The position numbers and the translations under genes are program-made. From Nocardioides sp. (lineage in GTDB: Bacteria > Actinomycetota > Actinomycetes > Propionibacteriales > Nocardioidaceae), in assembly GCF_014360585.1 (NCBI RefSeq), contig NZ_JACIXG010000045.1, positions 1-41,328 of the forward strand: a DNA stretch of 41,328 bases, read 5' to 3'. Positions 13,965 to 22,555 of the stretch are shown piece after piece. Positions within the stretch are counted from its first letter, which is position 1. Each line of letters opens with the position of its first letter. The notes under the pieces were generated by a model that searched no databases, was not told where the DNA came from, and saw only the letters and a list, made by a program, of their open reading frames with translations.

Positions 13965-16900
13965 TTACGTGGGGACGTTATGGGGTGTGCGAGGAAACGA
14001 ACTCAGGAGGTCGAGCAGGTCAGACGGAACCTCCAACTCCGTGTCCCCCTCAGAGCCAAGATATCTCCACTCATGCGGCGCAAAGTGCTCGTCGAAGACT
14101 GACTGCGGCATTCGAATCTCGATGTAGCCGTCACCGTAGATCTCTGACCAATGCTGGGCAAGGCGCTCATCCCGGGTGAAGAAGGCGACACCTGGGAAAT
14201 CCTCAGCCTTGTACCCTTCACGGTAGTGCTGAGAACCCAACCCGGGCTGTGAAGCCTTGTAGATGGAGACGTCACACCCGAGAAGGCCCGTGGGGTCGGC
14301 CCAAGTCGTCGGATTTGCCACGTACGTGTTCGGGTTCGGAGCCGGGGCAAGTCCGAGCGGATCCTGCGAGAGGTACCTACCCGTGCTGGGATCGTAATAG
14401 CGCTGGTTGTTGTAATAGAGGCCCGTCTCCGAGTCGGCGTATTGGCCGGCGAAGCGGAGCGGAGTCGCTGACGCCTCGGAGGACGCGCCCCAGATCGTGC
14501 GACGGGCATGCCAGGCAAGTTCGCCATCGGGGGTAACTAGCTCGGAGGGGGCGCCCGCTAGATCCGTGACGATGGAGTAGAAACGGGTGTCGAGCTCATC
14601 CTGGGACATCGTGTCGAGCTCGATCTGAGCGAGAGGCTTGAAACCCCGGTATGCCCACGAGAGCGTTGCGCCCTCTGATTCTCCCGCCACGGTGGTCTGC
14701 TCGATGAGGTTGACGCCGTCCCATGCGAACTGGATCTCCTCGACCACCGCGCCGTCCTGGGCATCGCGGCGCTTGGTGACACGGCGGCCGAGGGCGTCGT
14801 AGAGGTAGGTCCAGCGGGTGCCGTCGGGAGTGCGTACGGCAGTGAGACGGTCGTTGGCGTCCCACTCGTAGAGCCACGTGTCCGGCTTCTCGGACAGTCG
14901 GGCGCGAGTGTGGCGCACCAGGCGGCCCTGTGCGTCGTACGCGTAGCGGCTGCGGCCGGCGCGGGTGAGGAGGGTGCCGTCGTAGTCACGGCGCTCAGCG
15001 TCACCGCTGCCGGTGGAAGAGCGGGTGATGTTGCCGAGGGGGTCGTAGGAATAGGCCTCCGACACGGAGTCGTTGAGAGCGACCGAGGTGATCCGGTCGG
15101 CGAGATCGAGCTCGAAGCGGCGGGCGCCGGTGATCTTGTCCTCGACGCCGATCAGACGGCCCGCGGACTCGTAGGCGTAGGTGCGCTCCTGGAGCACATC
15201 CGCCGGTGAGGAAGAGTCGCTGCGCTCGAGGCGCTGGGTCAGGGGCTGACCGAGGAGGTCCCAGGTCTGCTCCAGGACGAGATCGCCTGTGGTTCTCCGG
15301 GTCTCGCGACCGGACAGGTCGTGCTCGAAAGCGATCTCCTGGCCGGCGACGGTCATCCGCTCCGGGGCGAGGCCGAGACCGTAGGACCACTCGGTCTCGA
15401 CGCCCGCAGGTGTCGAGCGACGGGTCGGCCGACCGAGGGCGTCGTACGTCTTGGCCACGCGCCGACCGTTGACCGACTCCGCGAGCACCCTGCCGAGCGC
15501 ATCGCGTTCGATGACCAGATCGACGCTTGGAGAGGTCGCGCGCAGGAGACGACCGAGTGGGTCGTACGCCATCGTCGTGGTCTGGTCGTCGGCCTGCTCG
15601 GTGACCACGTTGCCGAGAGCGTCATAGTCGTAGGCCAACCGCTGACCTGCGCCGTTGACCTGCTCGACCATCTGGCCGGCGGCGTCGTAGGCGTAGGTCA
15701 GCGTCCGGCCGTTGTAGTCGGTCTCGGTCGCGAGTCGGCCGGCCTCGTCGTACTCATAGCGCCAGGTCGTGCCCTGGGGGCTCGTGACGCTGGTCAGGCG
15801 GAGCTCGGGGTCGTAGGCGTACTGCGTGATCGAGCCGTCGGGAGCCAGGACCTCGGCGGGCATGTCGAAGTGGGTGAACCTGGTCATGGTGGTGCGCCCG
15901 GCGGGGTCGGTGTAGGAGACCGGGTTCCCCTCGCCGTCGTACGTCCAGGACTCCGTCGAGCCGTCCGGAAGCAGTCGGGACGCGAGCTGGCCGTCGACGG
16001 TCCAGGAGTATTCCGTGCGCGCACCGAGCGCATCGGTGCTGGCGACGACCCGGCCGAGGTGGTCGCGCTCGAACTCGGCCCAGCGGCCGTCGGGCTCGAC
16101 CACCCGCCGCGGTAGACCGGCGGCGTCGGTCTCGATGGCACGGACCCGACCGAGGGCATCGGTGACTGAGGCCAGGTGGCCGTGGTCGTCGTAGCCGAAC
16201 CCGGTGGTCGCGCCGGTCGCGTCGGTCGCCGAGATGCGCCGTCCGGCTTCGTCGTAGCCCAGCATCGTCACCGCGCCGTCGGGCAGCACCTGGCGTGCTA
16301 GGCGTGGCCCGGCGAAGGTGTCAACCCACTCCATCGTGGTCTGGCTGCCGTCCGGGCGGGTGACCTCCGTGAGGTTGCCGGCCTCGTCGTAGGCGAAGGT
16401 CGCGCGGCGGCCGAGCGGGTCGGTACGCGCGAGGAGCTGGTTCTGCTCGCTCCACTCCGAGCTGGTCGCGGCTCCCAACGGGTCAACCGTGGCGACGACC
16501 TGGAACCGGGCGTTGATCTTGAAGACGGTGGCGTTCTCACGAGAGTCCGTCACTCTGGTCTCACGCAGGCCGCTGGCGTTGGGCTCGCCGTACTCGAACG
16601 TGTTCCGCATGACGCCGTCGGAGCCACCCTGGCTGACACAGCGACCCTGGGTGTCGTAGACGTAGTCGTAGAAGGTGCCGTTACGGTCGACCCAGCGAGT
16701 CAGACGGTGGTGCTCGTAGCCGAACTCCAGCTCCTCGCCGGAACCGTTGACGACCCCGACCAGATCGCCGTTGGCGTCGTAGCGGTAGCCCGTCACCTGC
16801 ACCGCATCGGAGCCGTCGGGACGGGTCACCGTCAGACCGGTGACCCGATGCTCGGCGGTGGCGACCTGCACTCGATACCCGGCACTGTGGGTGACTTCCG

Positions 16901-17603
16901 CGGGCGCACCCTGCTCGTCACGAGCGAACCGGATCCAATCGCCCGAGGCGTTCGTGATCGACGTCAGCCAAGCAGTGCCACCCGCATCGCTGGGGGTGTA
17001 GTGGCGGGTCTCCCCGGTCGCGGCGTCGAGCAGACGGTGTTCGCCGTCCTCGCTGACGTGAAGCCGCAGAGCCCCACCCGCGACCGGTCGGGCGTCCTGG
17101 CCGGCCGTCAGGTTCTTGAAGACGTGCGCTCTGGTGTCAGCAGCCACCACGACTGCTGAACGCCGACCCACCACATCGGTGTGGACGTCGATCCGCTCGT
17201 CGAACGTCGAGGACCACGAGGGGCCGAACCAATGACCATAGGTCCAGTCGCTCGAATGCTTCCGGCTAAGGATCAACGGGAGGTCACCAGGGAGCGTCAG
17301 ATCGGTCCGCTGCAGAAAGACCGCGCCCGTGGCCACGTCGACCGGGTCACCACAACCTTGCTGGTCACGGCTTCCGTTTTTGTTCGTACCGCTCTTGTCC
17401 GAGGGCAAGCTGTCGGTCCGACCGGGCTTATCGGAGCCGGACCTGGCCATATCACCGTCCAGGTCGCGACGAGCATCCGCCTGCTTCCGGATCCCGTCGG
17501 CGACATCGTCGGCGTTCTTCTTGAACGCCTGTCCGGCGTCGCCGACAGTCTTGGTCACCGCCTCGCGGAGCTCCTCGACGACGTCATCCATCTTTCTGGC
17601 CAT
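13965..17603 (-). CDS. RHS/YD-repeat polymorphic toxin with short C-terminal toxin domain
   Basis: A 1212-aa RHS protein. Residues 1-80 are a helical, charged leader with no signal peptide (MARKMDDVVEELREAVTKTV...), suited to pairing with the WXG-like protein encoded just upstream. A DUF6531-type segment follows (GDPVDVATGAVFLQRTDLTL, about 84-150). Dozens of YD repeats fill about 270-980 and are expected to fold as a hollow shell. The RHS core-associated end is at about 1065-1109 (ETGLYYNNQRYYDPSTGRYL, DPTGLLG). The remaining 103 residues (from C1110, bases 13968-14276) are the variable toxin. The gene starts 9 bases after the stop of the 17613 gene and is followed by a small candidate immunity gene. 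It is probably a contact-dependent or type VII-delivered toxin used against competitors. Confidence 0.85.
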   Translation of the reverse strand: MARKMDDVVEELREAVTKTVGDAGQAFKKNADDVADGIRKQADARRDLDGDMARSGSDKPGRTDSLPSDKSGTNKNGSRDQQGCGDPVDVATGAVFLQRTDLTLPGDLPLILSRKHSSDWTYGHWFGPSWSSTFDERIDVHTDVVGRRSAVVVAADTRAHVFKNLTAGQDARPVAGGALRLHVSEDGEHRLLDAATGETRHYTPSDAGGTAWLTSITNASGDWIRFARDEQGAPAEVTHSAGYRVQVATAEHRVTGLTVTRPDGSDAVQVTGYRYDANGDLVGVVNGSGEELEFGYEHHRLTRWVDRNGTFYDYVYDTQGRCVSQGGSDGVMRNTFEYGEPNASGLRETRVTDSRENATVFKINARFQVVATVDPLGAATSSEWSEQNQLLARTDPLGRRATFAYDEAGNLTEVTRPDGSQTTMEWVDTFAGPRLARQVLPDGAVTMLGYDEAGRRISATDATGATTGFGYDDHGHLASVTDALGRVRAIETDAAGLPRRVVEPDGRWAEFERDHLGRVVASTDALGARTEYSWTVDGQLASRLLPDGSTESWTYDGEGNPVSYTDPAGRTTMTRFTHFDMPAEVLAPDGSITQYAYDPELRLTSVTSPQGTTWRYEYDEAGRLATETDYNGRTLTYAYDAAGQMVEQVNGAGQRLAYDYDALGNVVTEQADDQTTTMAYDPLGRLLRATSPSVDLVIERDALGRVLAESVNGRRVAKTYDALGRPTRRSTPAGVETEWSYGLGLAPERMTVAGQEIAFEHDLSGRETRRTTGDLVLEQTWDLLGQPLTQRLERSDSSSPADVLQERTYAYESAGRLIGVEDKITGARRFELDLADRITSVALNDSVSEAYSYDPLGNITRSSTGSGDAERRDYDGTLLTRAGRSRYAYDAQGRLVRHTRARLSEKPDTWLYEWDANDRLTAVRTPDGTRWTYLYDALGRRVTKRRDAQDGAVVEEIQFAWDGVNLIEQTTVAGESEGATLSWAYRGFKPLAQIELDTMSQDELDTRFYSIVTDLAGAPSELVTPDGELAWHARRTIWGASSEASATPLRFAGQYADSETGLYYNNQRYYDPSTGRYLSQDPLGLAPAPNPNTYVANPTTWADPTGLLGCDVSIYKASQPGLGSQHYREGYKAEDFPGVAFFTRDERLAQHWSEIYGDGYIEIRMPQSVFDEHFAPHEWRYLGSEGDTELEVPSDLLDLLSSFPRTPHNVPT
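13968..14276 (-). other. C-terminal toxin domain of the RHS protein (possible ADP-ribosyltransferase-like fold)
   Basis: These 103 residues follow the conserved DPTGLLG boundary. Order of elements: VSIYKAS strand; HYREGYKAEDFPG; VAFFTRDERLAQHWSEIYG; DGYIEIRMPQSVFDEHF; HEWRYLGSEG; DTELEVPSDLLDLL. A strand with a basic residue, then FFT with a following helix, then an Ile-rich strand, and an ExE before VP, is the general order seen in ADP-ribosyltransferases (basic residue, S/T strand, E). This is a weak pattern match; it could be a different small nuclease or transferase fold. Confidence 0.4.
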
Positions 17604-17612
17604 CGAAGTCTC

Positions 17613-18329
17613 CTAGGACTCGAAGAAGGGCAGGGCGGACACTTCGGCTGCGAACGTCGCGCAGAGGTCGTACTGATCGGCGCCACAGTCGTTGAGGGCC
17701 GAGGCGATCTGCTCCATCAGGTCGTAGCTGAGCTTGGTCGCCGCGGTCGCCTCGCCGTCGGTCACGATCGGAGCATCTGCGACCGCCATGGCGAGCTCGG
17801 TGATCGTCCCGGTCAGCGGCTCGATCACCATGCTCGCGACCTGGCCGATCACCTCTTCCACCGCCATGTCGGTGGCGATGTCGAGCGCCTTCTTTCGAAT
17901 GGTGATGATCGCTGCGTTGCCGGCCACGCTGAGGCCGGCCGTGACCACAGCGGTCGCCGCCGCGGCCGCGATCTGCGCAGCGGTGATCGTCAGCTCGGCG
18001 ACCACCTTCACCTTCAGCCCGACGATCGCATCAGCGGCGAGGTCGATCCCCGCTGCGACTCCGGGCAGCGCGTCGAGCAGCCCGTCCATGTTGGCCGTGC
18101 GATTCTCCGTCCACGCCCTGATCAGCGCATTCACCGACTGCGCCTCGGCACCGCCGCCGCCGAGCTCGTTGACCCGGATCTCCAGCTCGTCGAGCGTGCC
18201 GCGAAGGTCCGACTCCAGACCGCGCAGCAGCTGCGCGGCATCGCGGACCGCGTCTTCGTTGACGTTCGGCCATTCATAGCCGAGCATGTCGAGAACGAAG
18301 TCCAACTCCCCAGGGATGGTCATCCCCAC
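17613..18329 (-). CDS. WXG100-like/CpnT-N-terminal-like partner of the RHS toxin
   Basis: A 238-aa protein whose start (MTIPGELDFVLDMLGYEWPN) matches the N-terminal WXG100-like domain of CpnT-type type VII substrates, which open with an IPGEL..VL..LGY.WP pattern. Residues 25-80 are helical (AAQLLRGLESDLRGTLDELEIRVNEL), and an Ala-rich stretch at about 120-150 is weakly hydrophobic. GTG 18329 has GGGAGGG 7 bases upstream and is favoured over ATG 18323. It is separated by 9 bases from the RHS gene, so the two form an operon. The likely role is to act as the type VII export partner or chaperone of the RHS toxin. The role is inferred; no secretion core is in the window. Confidence 0.7.
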   Translation of the reverse strand: MGMTIPGELDFVLDMLGYEWPNVNEDAVRDAAQLLRGLESDLRGTLDELEIRVNELGGGGAEAQSVNALIRAWTENRTANMDGLLDALPGVAAGIDLAADAIVGLKVKVVAELTITAAQIAAAAATAVVTAGLSVAGNAAIITIRKKALDIATDMAVEEVIGQVASMVIEPLTGTITELAMAVADAPIVTDGEATAATKLSYDLMEQIASALNDCGADQYDLCATFAAEVSALPFFES

Positions 18330-18484
18330 GTCTCAGCCCTCCCAGGTCATGCGGACATGTCAGGAGCCCGTGACGGGATCGGCACACGAACCCGAGCAGG
18401 AGCCACCGCGACGCAAGAGGCTAGTGGAGACGTACGAGGCCGGACAGTGAATTACCGAGACGTATTCACCGGGTCAGGCAGGTG

Positions 18485-19204
18485 TCAGGGAAGGCGCTCC
18501 AGGAGGTCACCGATCTCGACGCGGGCACCGGTGTAGAACGGCACCTCCTCGCGTACGTGGCGACGGGTCTCCGACCCGCGCAGGTGACGCATCAGGTCGA
18601 CGATGCGGGAGAGGTCGTCGGCCTCGAAGGCGAGCATCCACTCGTAGTCGCCGAGGGCGAAGGAGGGGACGGTGTTGGCCCGCACGTCGGGGTAGTCGCG
18701 CGCCATCTGGCCGTGCTCGGCGAGGAGCCGGCGGCGCTCCTTGTCGTCGAGGAGATACCACTCGTAGGAGCGGATGAACGGGTAGACCGCGACGTAGTCG
18801 TGGGTGCGCTCGTCGGCGAGGAACGCCGGCAGGTGGCTCCGGTTGAACTCCGCGGGCCGGTGCAGCGCCATCTGCGACCAGACCGGGACGAGCCGGCCAC
18901 CGAAGGCGGTGCGGCGGAGGCGGTGGTAGGCCGACTGGAGCTTGTCGGAGGAGTCGGCGTGCAGCCAGAACATCACGTCGGCGTCGGCGCGCAGGCCGGC
19001 CACGTCGTAGGTGCCGCGCACCACGATGTCCTCGCCGGCAAGAGCGGCGAAGAGCTCCTCGACCTCGACCGCCTCGGCCTTGCGGTCGGCGTCGCCGAGG
19101 GTCTCCTCGAGGGAGAAGACCGACCACATCGTGTAGCGGATCGTGTCGTTGAGCTCGTTGATCTTGGCTGCGTTGGACTTGATGTCGGCCTGCGGATCGG
19201 TCAT
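18485..19204 (-). CDS. hemQ: Coproheme decarboxylase HemQ (ChdC)
   Basis: A 239-aa protein of the chlorite-dismutase-like family that makes heme b from coproheme using peroxide, the last step of the coproporphyrin-dependent pathway of Gram-positive bacteria. The catalytic Tyr is Y141 in the motif [16 protein letters not shown]. The heme-ligand His is H164 in [14 protein letters not shown]. Length is normal. MTDPQ at 19204 is the likely start; an upstream GTG would add 7 residues. Its pathway partners hemY and hemE are at 23185 and 24564 on the same strand, but four kilobases of oppositely oriented genes lie between. In mycobacteria the three genes are adjacent. Confidence 0.93.
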   Translation of the reverse strand: MTDPQADIKSNAAKINELNDTIRYTMWSVFSLEETLGDADRKAEAVEVEELFAALAGEDIVVRGTYDVAGLRADADVMFWLHADSSDKLQSAYHRLRRTAFGGRLVPVWSQMALHRPAEFNRSHLPAFLADERTHDYVAVYPFIRSYEWYLLDDKERRRLLAEHGQMARDYPDVRANTVPSFALGDYEWMLAFEADDLSRIVDLMRHLRGSETRRHVREEVPFYTGARVEIGDLLERLP

Positions 19205-19263
19205 GCCCCCATTTTGCGCTACCACCGGTCGCCGATCCCCGCCGGGCTCCTTCGTCCGGCCTC

Positions 19264-19269
19264 TATGGT
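19264..19269 (+). promoter_or_regulatory. -10 element, leaderless start of the hydrolase gene
   Basis: TATGGT ends 6 bases before ATG 19276, which argues for that ATG over the GTG at 19270. Confidence 0.5.
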
Positions 19270-19275
19270 GTGGGC

Positions 19276-20196
19276 ATGCTGCCGCTGCGTACCCGCATCT
19301 TCGCCTTTCTCCAGGAGCGCCTGGTCAAGACACCGCTGAACGCCGAGGAGATGATCTCCCTGCGCGCTCAGCGCGAGGGGCTCCGGACCGGGCCGGTCAC
19401 CGCGTTCCTCTTCGGCCGACCCGCGGACGTCGAGAGCAAGGAGACGTACGTCGACGGGCGCCGGTTCGTGATCTACTCCCCGCGCGACCTCAGCGGGCCT
19501 GCGCCGGTCGTCATCAACTTCCATGGCGGTGGCTGGTGCCTCGGCACCCCGGAGCAGAGCGCGTGGGTCTCCTCGCACGTGGCCGCGCGGACCGGGTCGA
19601 TCGTGATCGCGCCGTCCTACCGGCTGGCGCCGGAGAACCCGTTCCCGGCAGCCGTCGAGGACGCCTGGGCGGCGGTGGAGTGGGTCGCGAAGAACGCCGC
19701 CGACCTGGGCGGGGACCCGACGCGGCTCGCCGTGATGGGCGACAGTGCCGGCGGCAACCTGGCGGCCGTGGTCTCGCTGATGGCACGTGACGCCGGCGGG
19801 CCCGCGATCGGCGCGCAGGTGCTGATCTATCCGGCGGTGGAGATGTATGAGAAGTTCCCCTCCGAGGCGGCCAACGCCAACGGCCCGGTGCTCACCTCGA
19901 CGCAGATGAGCACCTTCGGCCACCTCTACATGGGCGAGCGCTACGGGGACGAGTCCTGGCAGGCCTCTCCCCTGCGTGCCGCGTCCCATGCCGACCTCCC
20001 GCCAGCCCACATCATCACGGCGCTGCATGACCCGATCCGGGACCAGGGCACGCGCTACGCGGAGGTCCTCCGTGCGGCTGGGACGTCGGTCTCGCTCGTG
20101 GACTACGACACCGCGTTCCACGGGTTCATGTCGCTCCCCGGCGTCGCACCGGCGGCCACCGAGGCGCTCGACGGGATCGTCGCGTTCCTACGGTGA
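19276..20196 (+). CDS. Alpha/beta hydrolase (hormone-sensitive-lipase-like esterase)
   Basis: A 306-aa esterase of the HSL family (alpha/beta hydrolase fold 3). The oxyanion motif HGGGW and the nucleophile elbow GDSAGGN are both present. The acid is probably in LHDPIRDQG, and the catalytic His is in FHGF near the end. No signal peptide is seen, so it is probably cytosolic. It acts on short-chain esters or lipids, with no specific substrate indicated. It is divergent from hemQ with a short gap and precedes the WXG-type operon on the same strand, but a 196-base gap containing a probable promoter separates them, so it need not belong to that operon. Confidence 0.88.
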   Translation: MLPLRTRIFAFLQERLVKTPLNAEEMISLRAQREGLRTGPVTAFLFGRPADVESKETYVDGRRFVIYSPRDLSGPAPVVINFHGGGWCLGTPEQSAWVSSHVAARTGSIVIAPSYRLAPENPFPAAVEDAWAAVEWVAKNAADLGGDPTRLAVMGDSAGGNLAAVVSLMARDAGGPAIGAQVLIYPAVEMYEKFPSEAANANGPVLTSTQMSTFGHLYMGERYGDESWQASPLRAASHADLPPAHIITALHDPIRDQGTRYAEVLRAAGTSVSLVDYDTAFHGFMSLPGVAPAATEALDGIVAFLR

Positions 20197-20230
20197 AATC
20201 ATCAACAGCTCTCAACATTCGATTGGGAGT

Positions 20231-20392
20231 TTGTTAACCGTCCCCGCCAGGCCGTGTTGTAACGTTCCACTTGGGTGTCCGTCGCCAGGTTTTCTCGGGT
20301 CGTGCACCACCCCGATCCCCCAATTCGCCTGCGGCTGAGAGCGCTGTCGCATCTCCTCGGCGAGCCTGCGCACACCGGAAAGGCGTAGCCAC
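20231..20392 (+). promoter_or_regulatory. Promoter region and long 5' leader of the WXG-type operon
   Basis: TTGTTA at 20231-20236 and TAACGT at 20260-20265 are plausible promoter elements, but their 23-base spacing is too long for a standard pair. GTTAAC and GTAACG half-sites suggest activator control. A start near 20272 would give a leader of about 120 nt, very unlike the leaderless neighbours. The leader can form TCGGG/CCCGA and other short stems. GTG 20393 is preceded by GGAAAGG. No known riboswitch class is recognised. Confidence 0.35.
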
Positions 20393-20689
20393 GTGCCAGA
20401 CGTCTCCATCAAGATCGACACCCTTGATCAGACGGTCAAGAAGCTTGATTCGATCATCGACGAGTTCGACCACGCGGTCGGCAACTCCGACGCGCTCGAA
20501 GGCGCCATCGGGACCCCGTTTCACCGCGGCGAGCTGCGTAGTCAGGCCGACGACTTCGAACAACGCTGGGACATGAAGCGCAAGGAACTCAAGGACGAGC
20601 TCTCCGGCGTGCGAGACCACATCAAGGGCGTCGTCGAGGGGTTCCAGAACTGGGACAGCGAGACGGCTCTCCTGTTCCAGCAGAAATAG
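20393..20689 (+). CDS. WXG100-like small helical protein
   Basis: A 98-aa protein of WXG100 size and make-up: two amphipathic helices separated by a short turn, with tryptophans at residues 59 and 87. RWD at 58-60 stands near the place of the WXG turn, and LKDELSGVRDHIKGVVEGFQNWD forms the second helix. It lacks an exact W-x-G. WXG100 proteins are small secreted partners of type VII systems. It is the first gene of a four-gene operon and is followed 16 bases later by a larger helical membrane protein, the common order for a small partner and a large LXG-like substrate. GTG start with GGAAAGG upstream. Family membership is inferred from fold pattern. Confidence 0.65.
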   Translation: MPDVSIKIDTLDQTVKKLDSIIDEFDHAVGNSDALEGAIGTPFHRGELRSQADDFEQRWDMKRKELKDELSGVRDHIKGVVEGFQNWDSETALLFQQK

Positions 20690-20705
20690 ACGGATGGAGT
20701 GAGTC

Positions 20706-21914
20706 ATGGATCAGTCACCCAAGGGTCGGGAGATCCAACCCCTCACCGGCGACTCGGCGGTGATCGTCGATCGCGGGAACAAGATCGAAGAGCTCGGCGT
20801 ACAGATGTCCGAGGCGGCCACCGTCCTCGAGCAGATCGCCACCGGTGAGCTGGCCGACGGCCAGATGCAGGGGAAGGCCGTGGCTGAGCTCCAGGACAAG
20901 ATCGGGTCCTCCTACGAGACGTTGCGGGAGGCCAGCGAGCTGTACACGCCTGTCGGGCCCCTGATCGCTGCGTACGGTACGAGTCTCGGGGAGCTCCAAG
21001 CCAAGATGGGACCCCTGGTCGATTCGTGCACGGAAAAGTGGACTGCCTACGAGGCGCTCCCGGGAGACCGCGAGGCCGACGACGAGGAAGGCCAGGCCAA
21101 GGAGACCGCTTACAACGAGTGGCAGGACGACGCCGAGAGCTGGGACGCCCAGTACGACACCTGGGAGGACGCCTACGACCTCGCGGTCAACGGCATCGGC
21201 AACGAGATGGCCGGCAGCATCAAGGACGGCTTCTGGGAGATCTTCGGCTTCCTGATCAACATCCTCGAGGCCATCGCGATGGTCTTCATGATCGCCGGGC
21301 TCTTCCTCGGTGGCATTGTCGCCGTCATCGGATTCGCCCTCGGCGCCTTGGTGCTGATCGGCAAGATCGTCCAGGCGTCAGCCGGCAAATGCGAGGTGAC
21401 AGACGTGCTCTTAGCGGTTCTCGCGGTGCTCCCCTTCGGAAAGCTCGGCCAGATCGGGAAGGCTTGGACAGCGATGGGGAAGGGTGCCGCCTCCGGCGGG
21501 AAAACCGCCGGCGCGGCCGGACGAGGCTACGGAAACTTTGCTCTGAAACGAGCGGTGCCGCTGAACCCACCTCCCGTGAATGTCACGTTCGGCGCCAAGT
21601 TCAAGACCGCACTCTCCATCTCCACCGGAGCGAGGGAGGTCCCCCGGACCAGGGCCGCTTGGATGGCCAACCCGTTCAAGCCTCCCAAGGACATTCCCGT
21701 GGGCATCATGAGCGGCTCCGACATCGCTACCGGGATGGCCATCTACGGGGGGATACGCACCGGGACCTGGGGCCAGAAGGTCGGGGCTGGCTTCGACGGG
21801 CTCAGCGGCCTGGGGAAGTGGGCAGGCGAGTGGTACGGCACCACCTCGACGAGCCAGGCGCTGAATGACCGGCGCACCAATGACCAGCAGAGCGCACAGC
21901 CCTCGGAGCGATGA
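20706..21914 (+). CDS. Large type VII-type substrate-like protein with central membrane segment
   Basis: A 402-aa protein that I do not recognise by name. Residues 15-160 are helical and acidic with coiled-coil character (GNKIEELGVQMSEAATVLEQ and later QDDAESWDAQYDTWEDAYD), resembling the N-terminal helical domains of LXG and ESX substrates. Residues 180-220 form one or two membrane helices rich in Ile, Leu, Ala and Gly. The C-terminal 180 residues are Gly/Ala/Lys-rich, then MSGSDIATGMAIYGGIRTG, with no toxin motif I can name. It begins 16 bases after the small WXG-like gene, with GGAGTG upstream, and its stop overlaps the next start. It could be a secreted effector or a structural envelope component. 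Confidence 0.65.
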   Translation: MDQSPKGREIQPLTGDSAVIVDRGNKIEELGVQMSEAATVLEQIATGELADGQMQGKAVAELQDKIGSSYETLREASELYTPVGPLIAAYGTSLGELQAKMGPLVDSCTEKWTAYEALPGDREADDEEGQAKETAYNEWQDDAESWDAQYDTWEDAYDLAVNGIGNEMAGSIKDGFWEIFGFLINILEAIAMVFMIAGLFLGGIVAVIGFALGALVLIGKIVQASAGKCEVTDVLLAVLAVLPFGKLGQIGKAWTAMGKGAASGGKTAGAAGRGYGNFALKRAVPLNPPPVNVTFGAKFKTALSISTGAREVPRTRAAWMANPFKPPKDIPVGIMSGSDIATGMAIYGGIRTGTWGQKVGAGFDGLSGLGKWAGEWYGTTSTSQALNDRRTNDQQSAQPSER

Positions 21915-22555
21915 TGCCGGAGACATGGCAAGCTGAGATCGCCCAGCCATCGGAGCGATGGGTCTGGGTCCCGAACGCGGGCGAGCTCGACACCGCCGGG
22001 GCGGAGAGGTGGGTCGAGGACGTGCTCGCCTCGGTCCTCGACACCTGGGACGGCGAGTGGACCGACGAGGTCGACCCCGACGCGCGTGCCCTGCTCGCCC
22101 ACCACCTCGCCAGCGACCTCCACCCCGGGACGCTGGCCTCGATGCTCCACTGGCCGCTGCCCGCGCCCGTCGTCAGCCGGGTGCGGGTCGTACTCGGGGG
22201 CGGCGAGCCGACCTCGCCGGAGGAGTGGCGGCAGCAGGGCTTCGACGTCGATGAGTACGCTGGGGCAGCTCTCGGTCCCGGACTGAGATGTCTCGCGTCC
22301 AGGACCGGCGAGGTCGACGGTGAGACCGTCGAGTTCCTCACCGGCATCTTCGTCTTCTCGACGCAGGAGATCAGCGTGATGGTAGTGGTCGAGGCAGGCG
22401 CACCCGAGATCTTCGGTCTCACCATCGCGGACATGCCGTTCTTCCTCGCCGAGCTCGAGGTCGTACGCCCCGATGGCACCCCGTTCTCGGCAGAGCCGGT
22501 CCCCGGCGTGCTGAGCGACCCGTTCGACGTATGGGAGGACTCTTCCTTTGTCTGA
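21911..22555 (+). CDS. Unknown accessory protein of the WXG-type operon (first)
   Basis: A 214-aa soluble protein with no recognised family. It has many Trp residues near the start (ERWVWVPNAGEL, AERWVEDVL), a helical acidic part to about residue 65, then strand-rich sequence (VVSRVRVVLGGG, FLTGIFVFSTQEISVMVVVE). The order of helix then antiparallel strands resembles LpqN/Mog1/PsbP-like folds, but this is only a visual impression. Its ATG overlaps the upstream stop by 4 bases (ATGATG), and its own stop overlaps the next start, so co-translation is clear. The role could be chaperone, immunity or secretion accessory. Confidence 0.6.
   Translation: MMPETWQAEIAQPSERWVWVPNAGELDTAGAERWVEDVLASVLDTWDGEWTDEVDPDARALLAHHLASDLHPGTLASMLHWPLPAPVVSRVRVVLGGGEPTSPEEWRQQGFDVDEYAGAALGPGLRCLASRTGEVDGETVEFLTGIFVFSTQEISVMVVVEAGAPEIFGLTIADMPFFLAELEVVRPDGTPFSAEPVPGVLSDPFDVWEDSSFV

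Noticed and set aside
13965..17603. RHS repeats read as a mobile element
   Set aside because: The repeats are protein-level YD repeats inside one intact reading frame; no transposase or terminal repeats were seen.
20330..20345. CTGAGAG in the leader of the WXG-type operon, as in TPP riboswitches
   Set aside because: The other conserved parts of the TPP riboswitch are missing, and the downstream genes have no link to thiamine.
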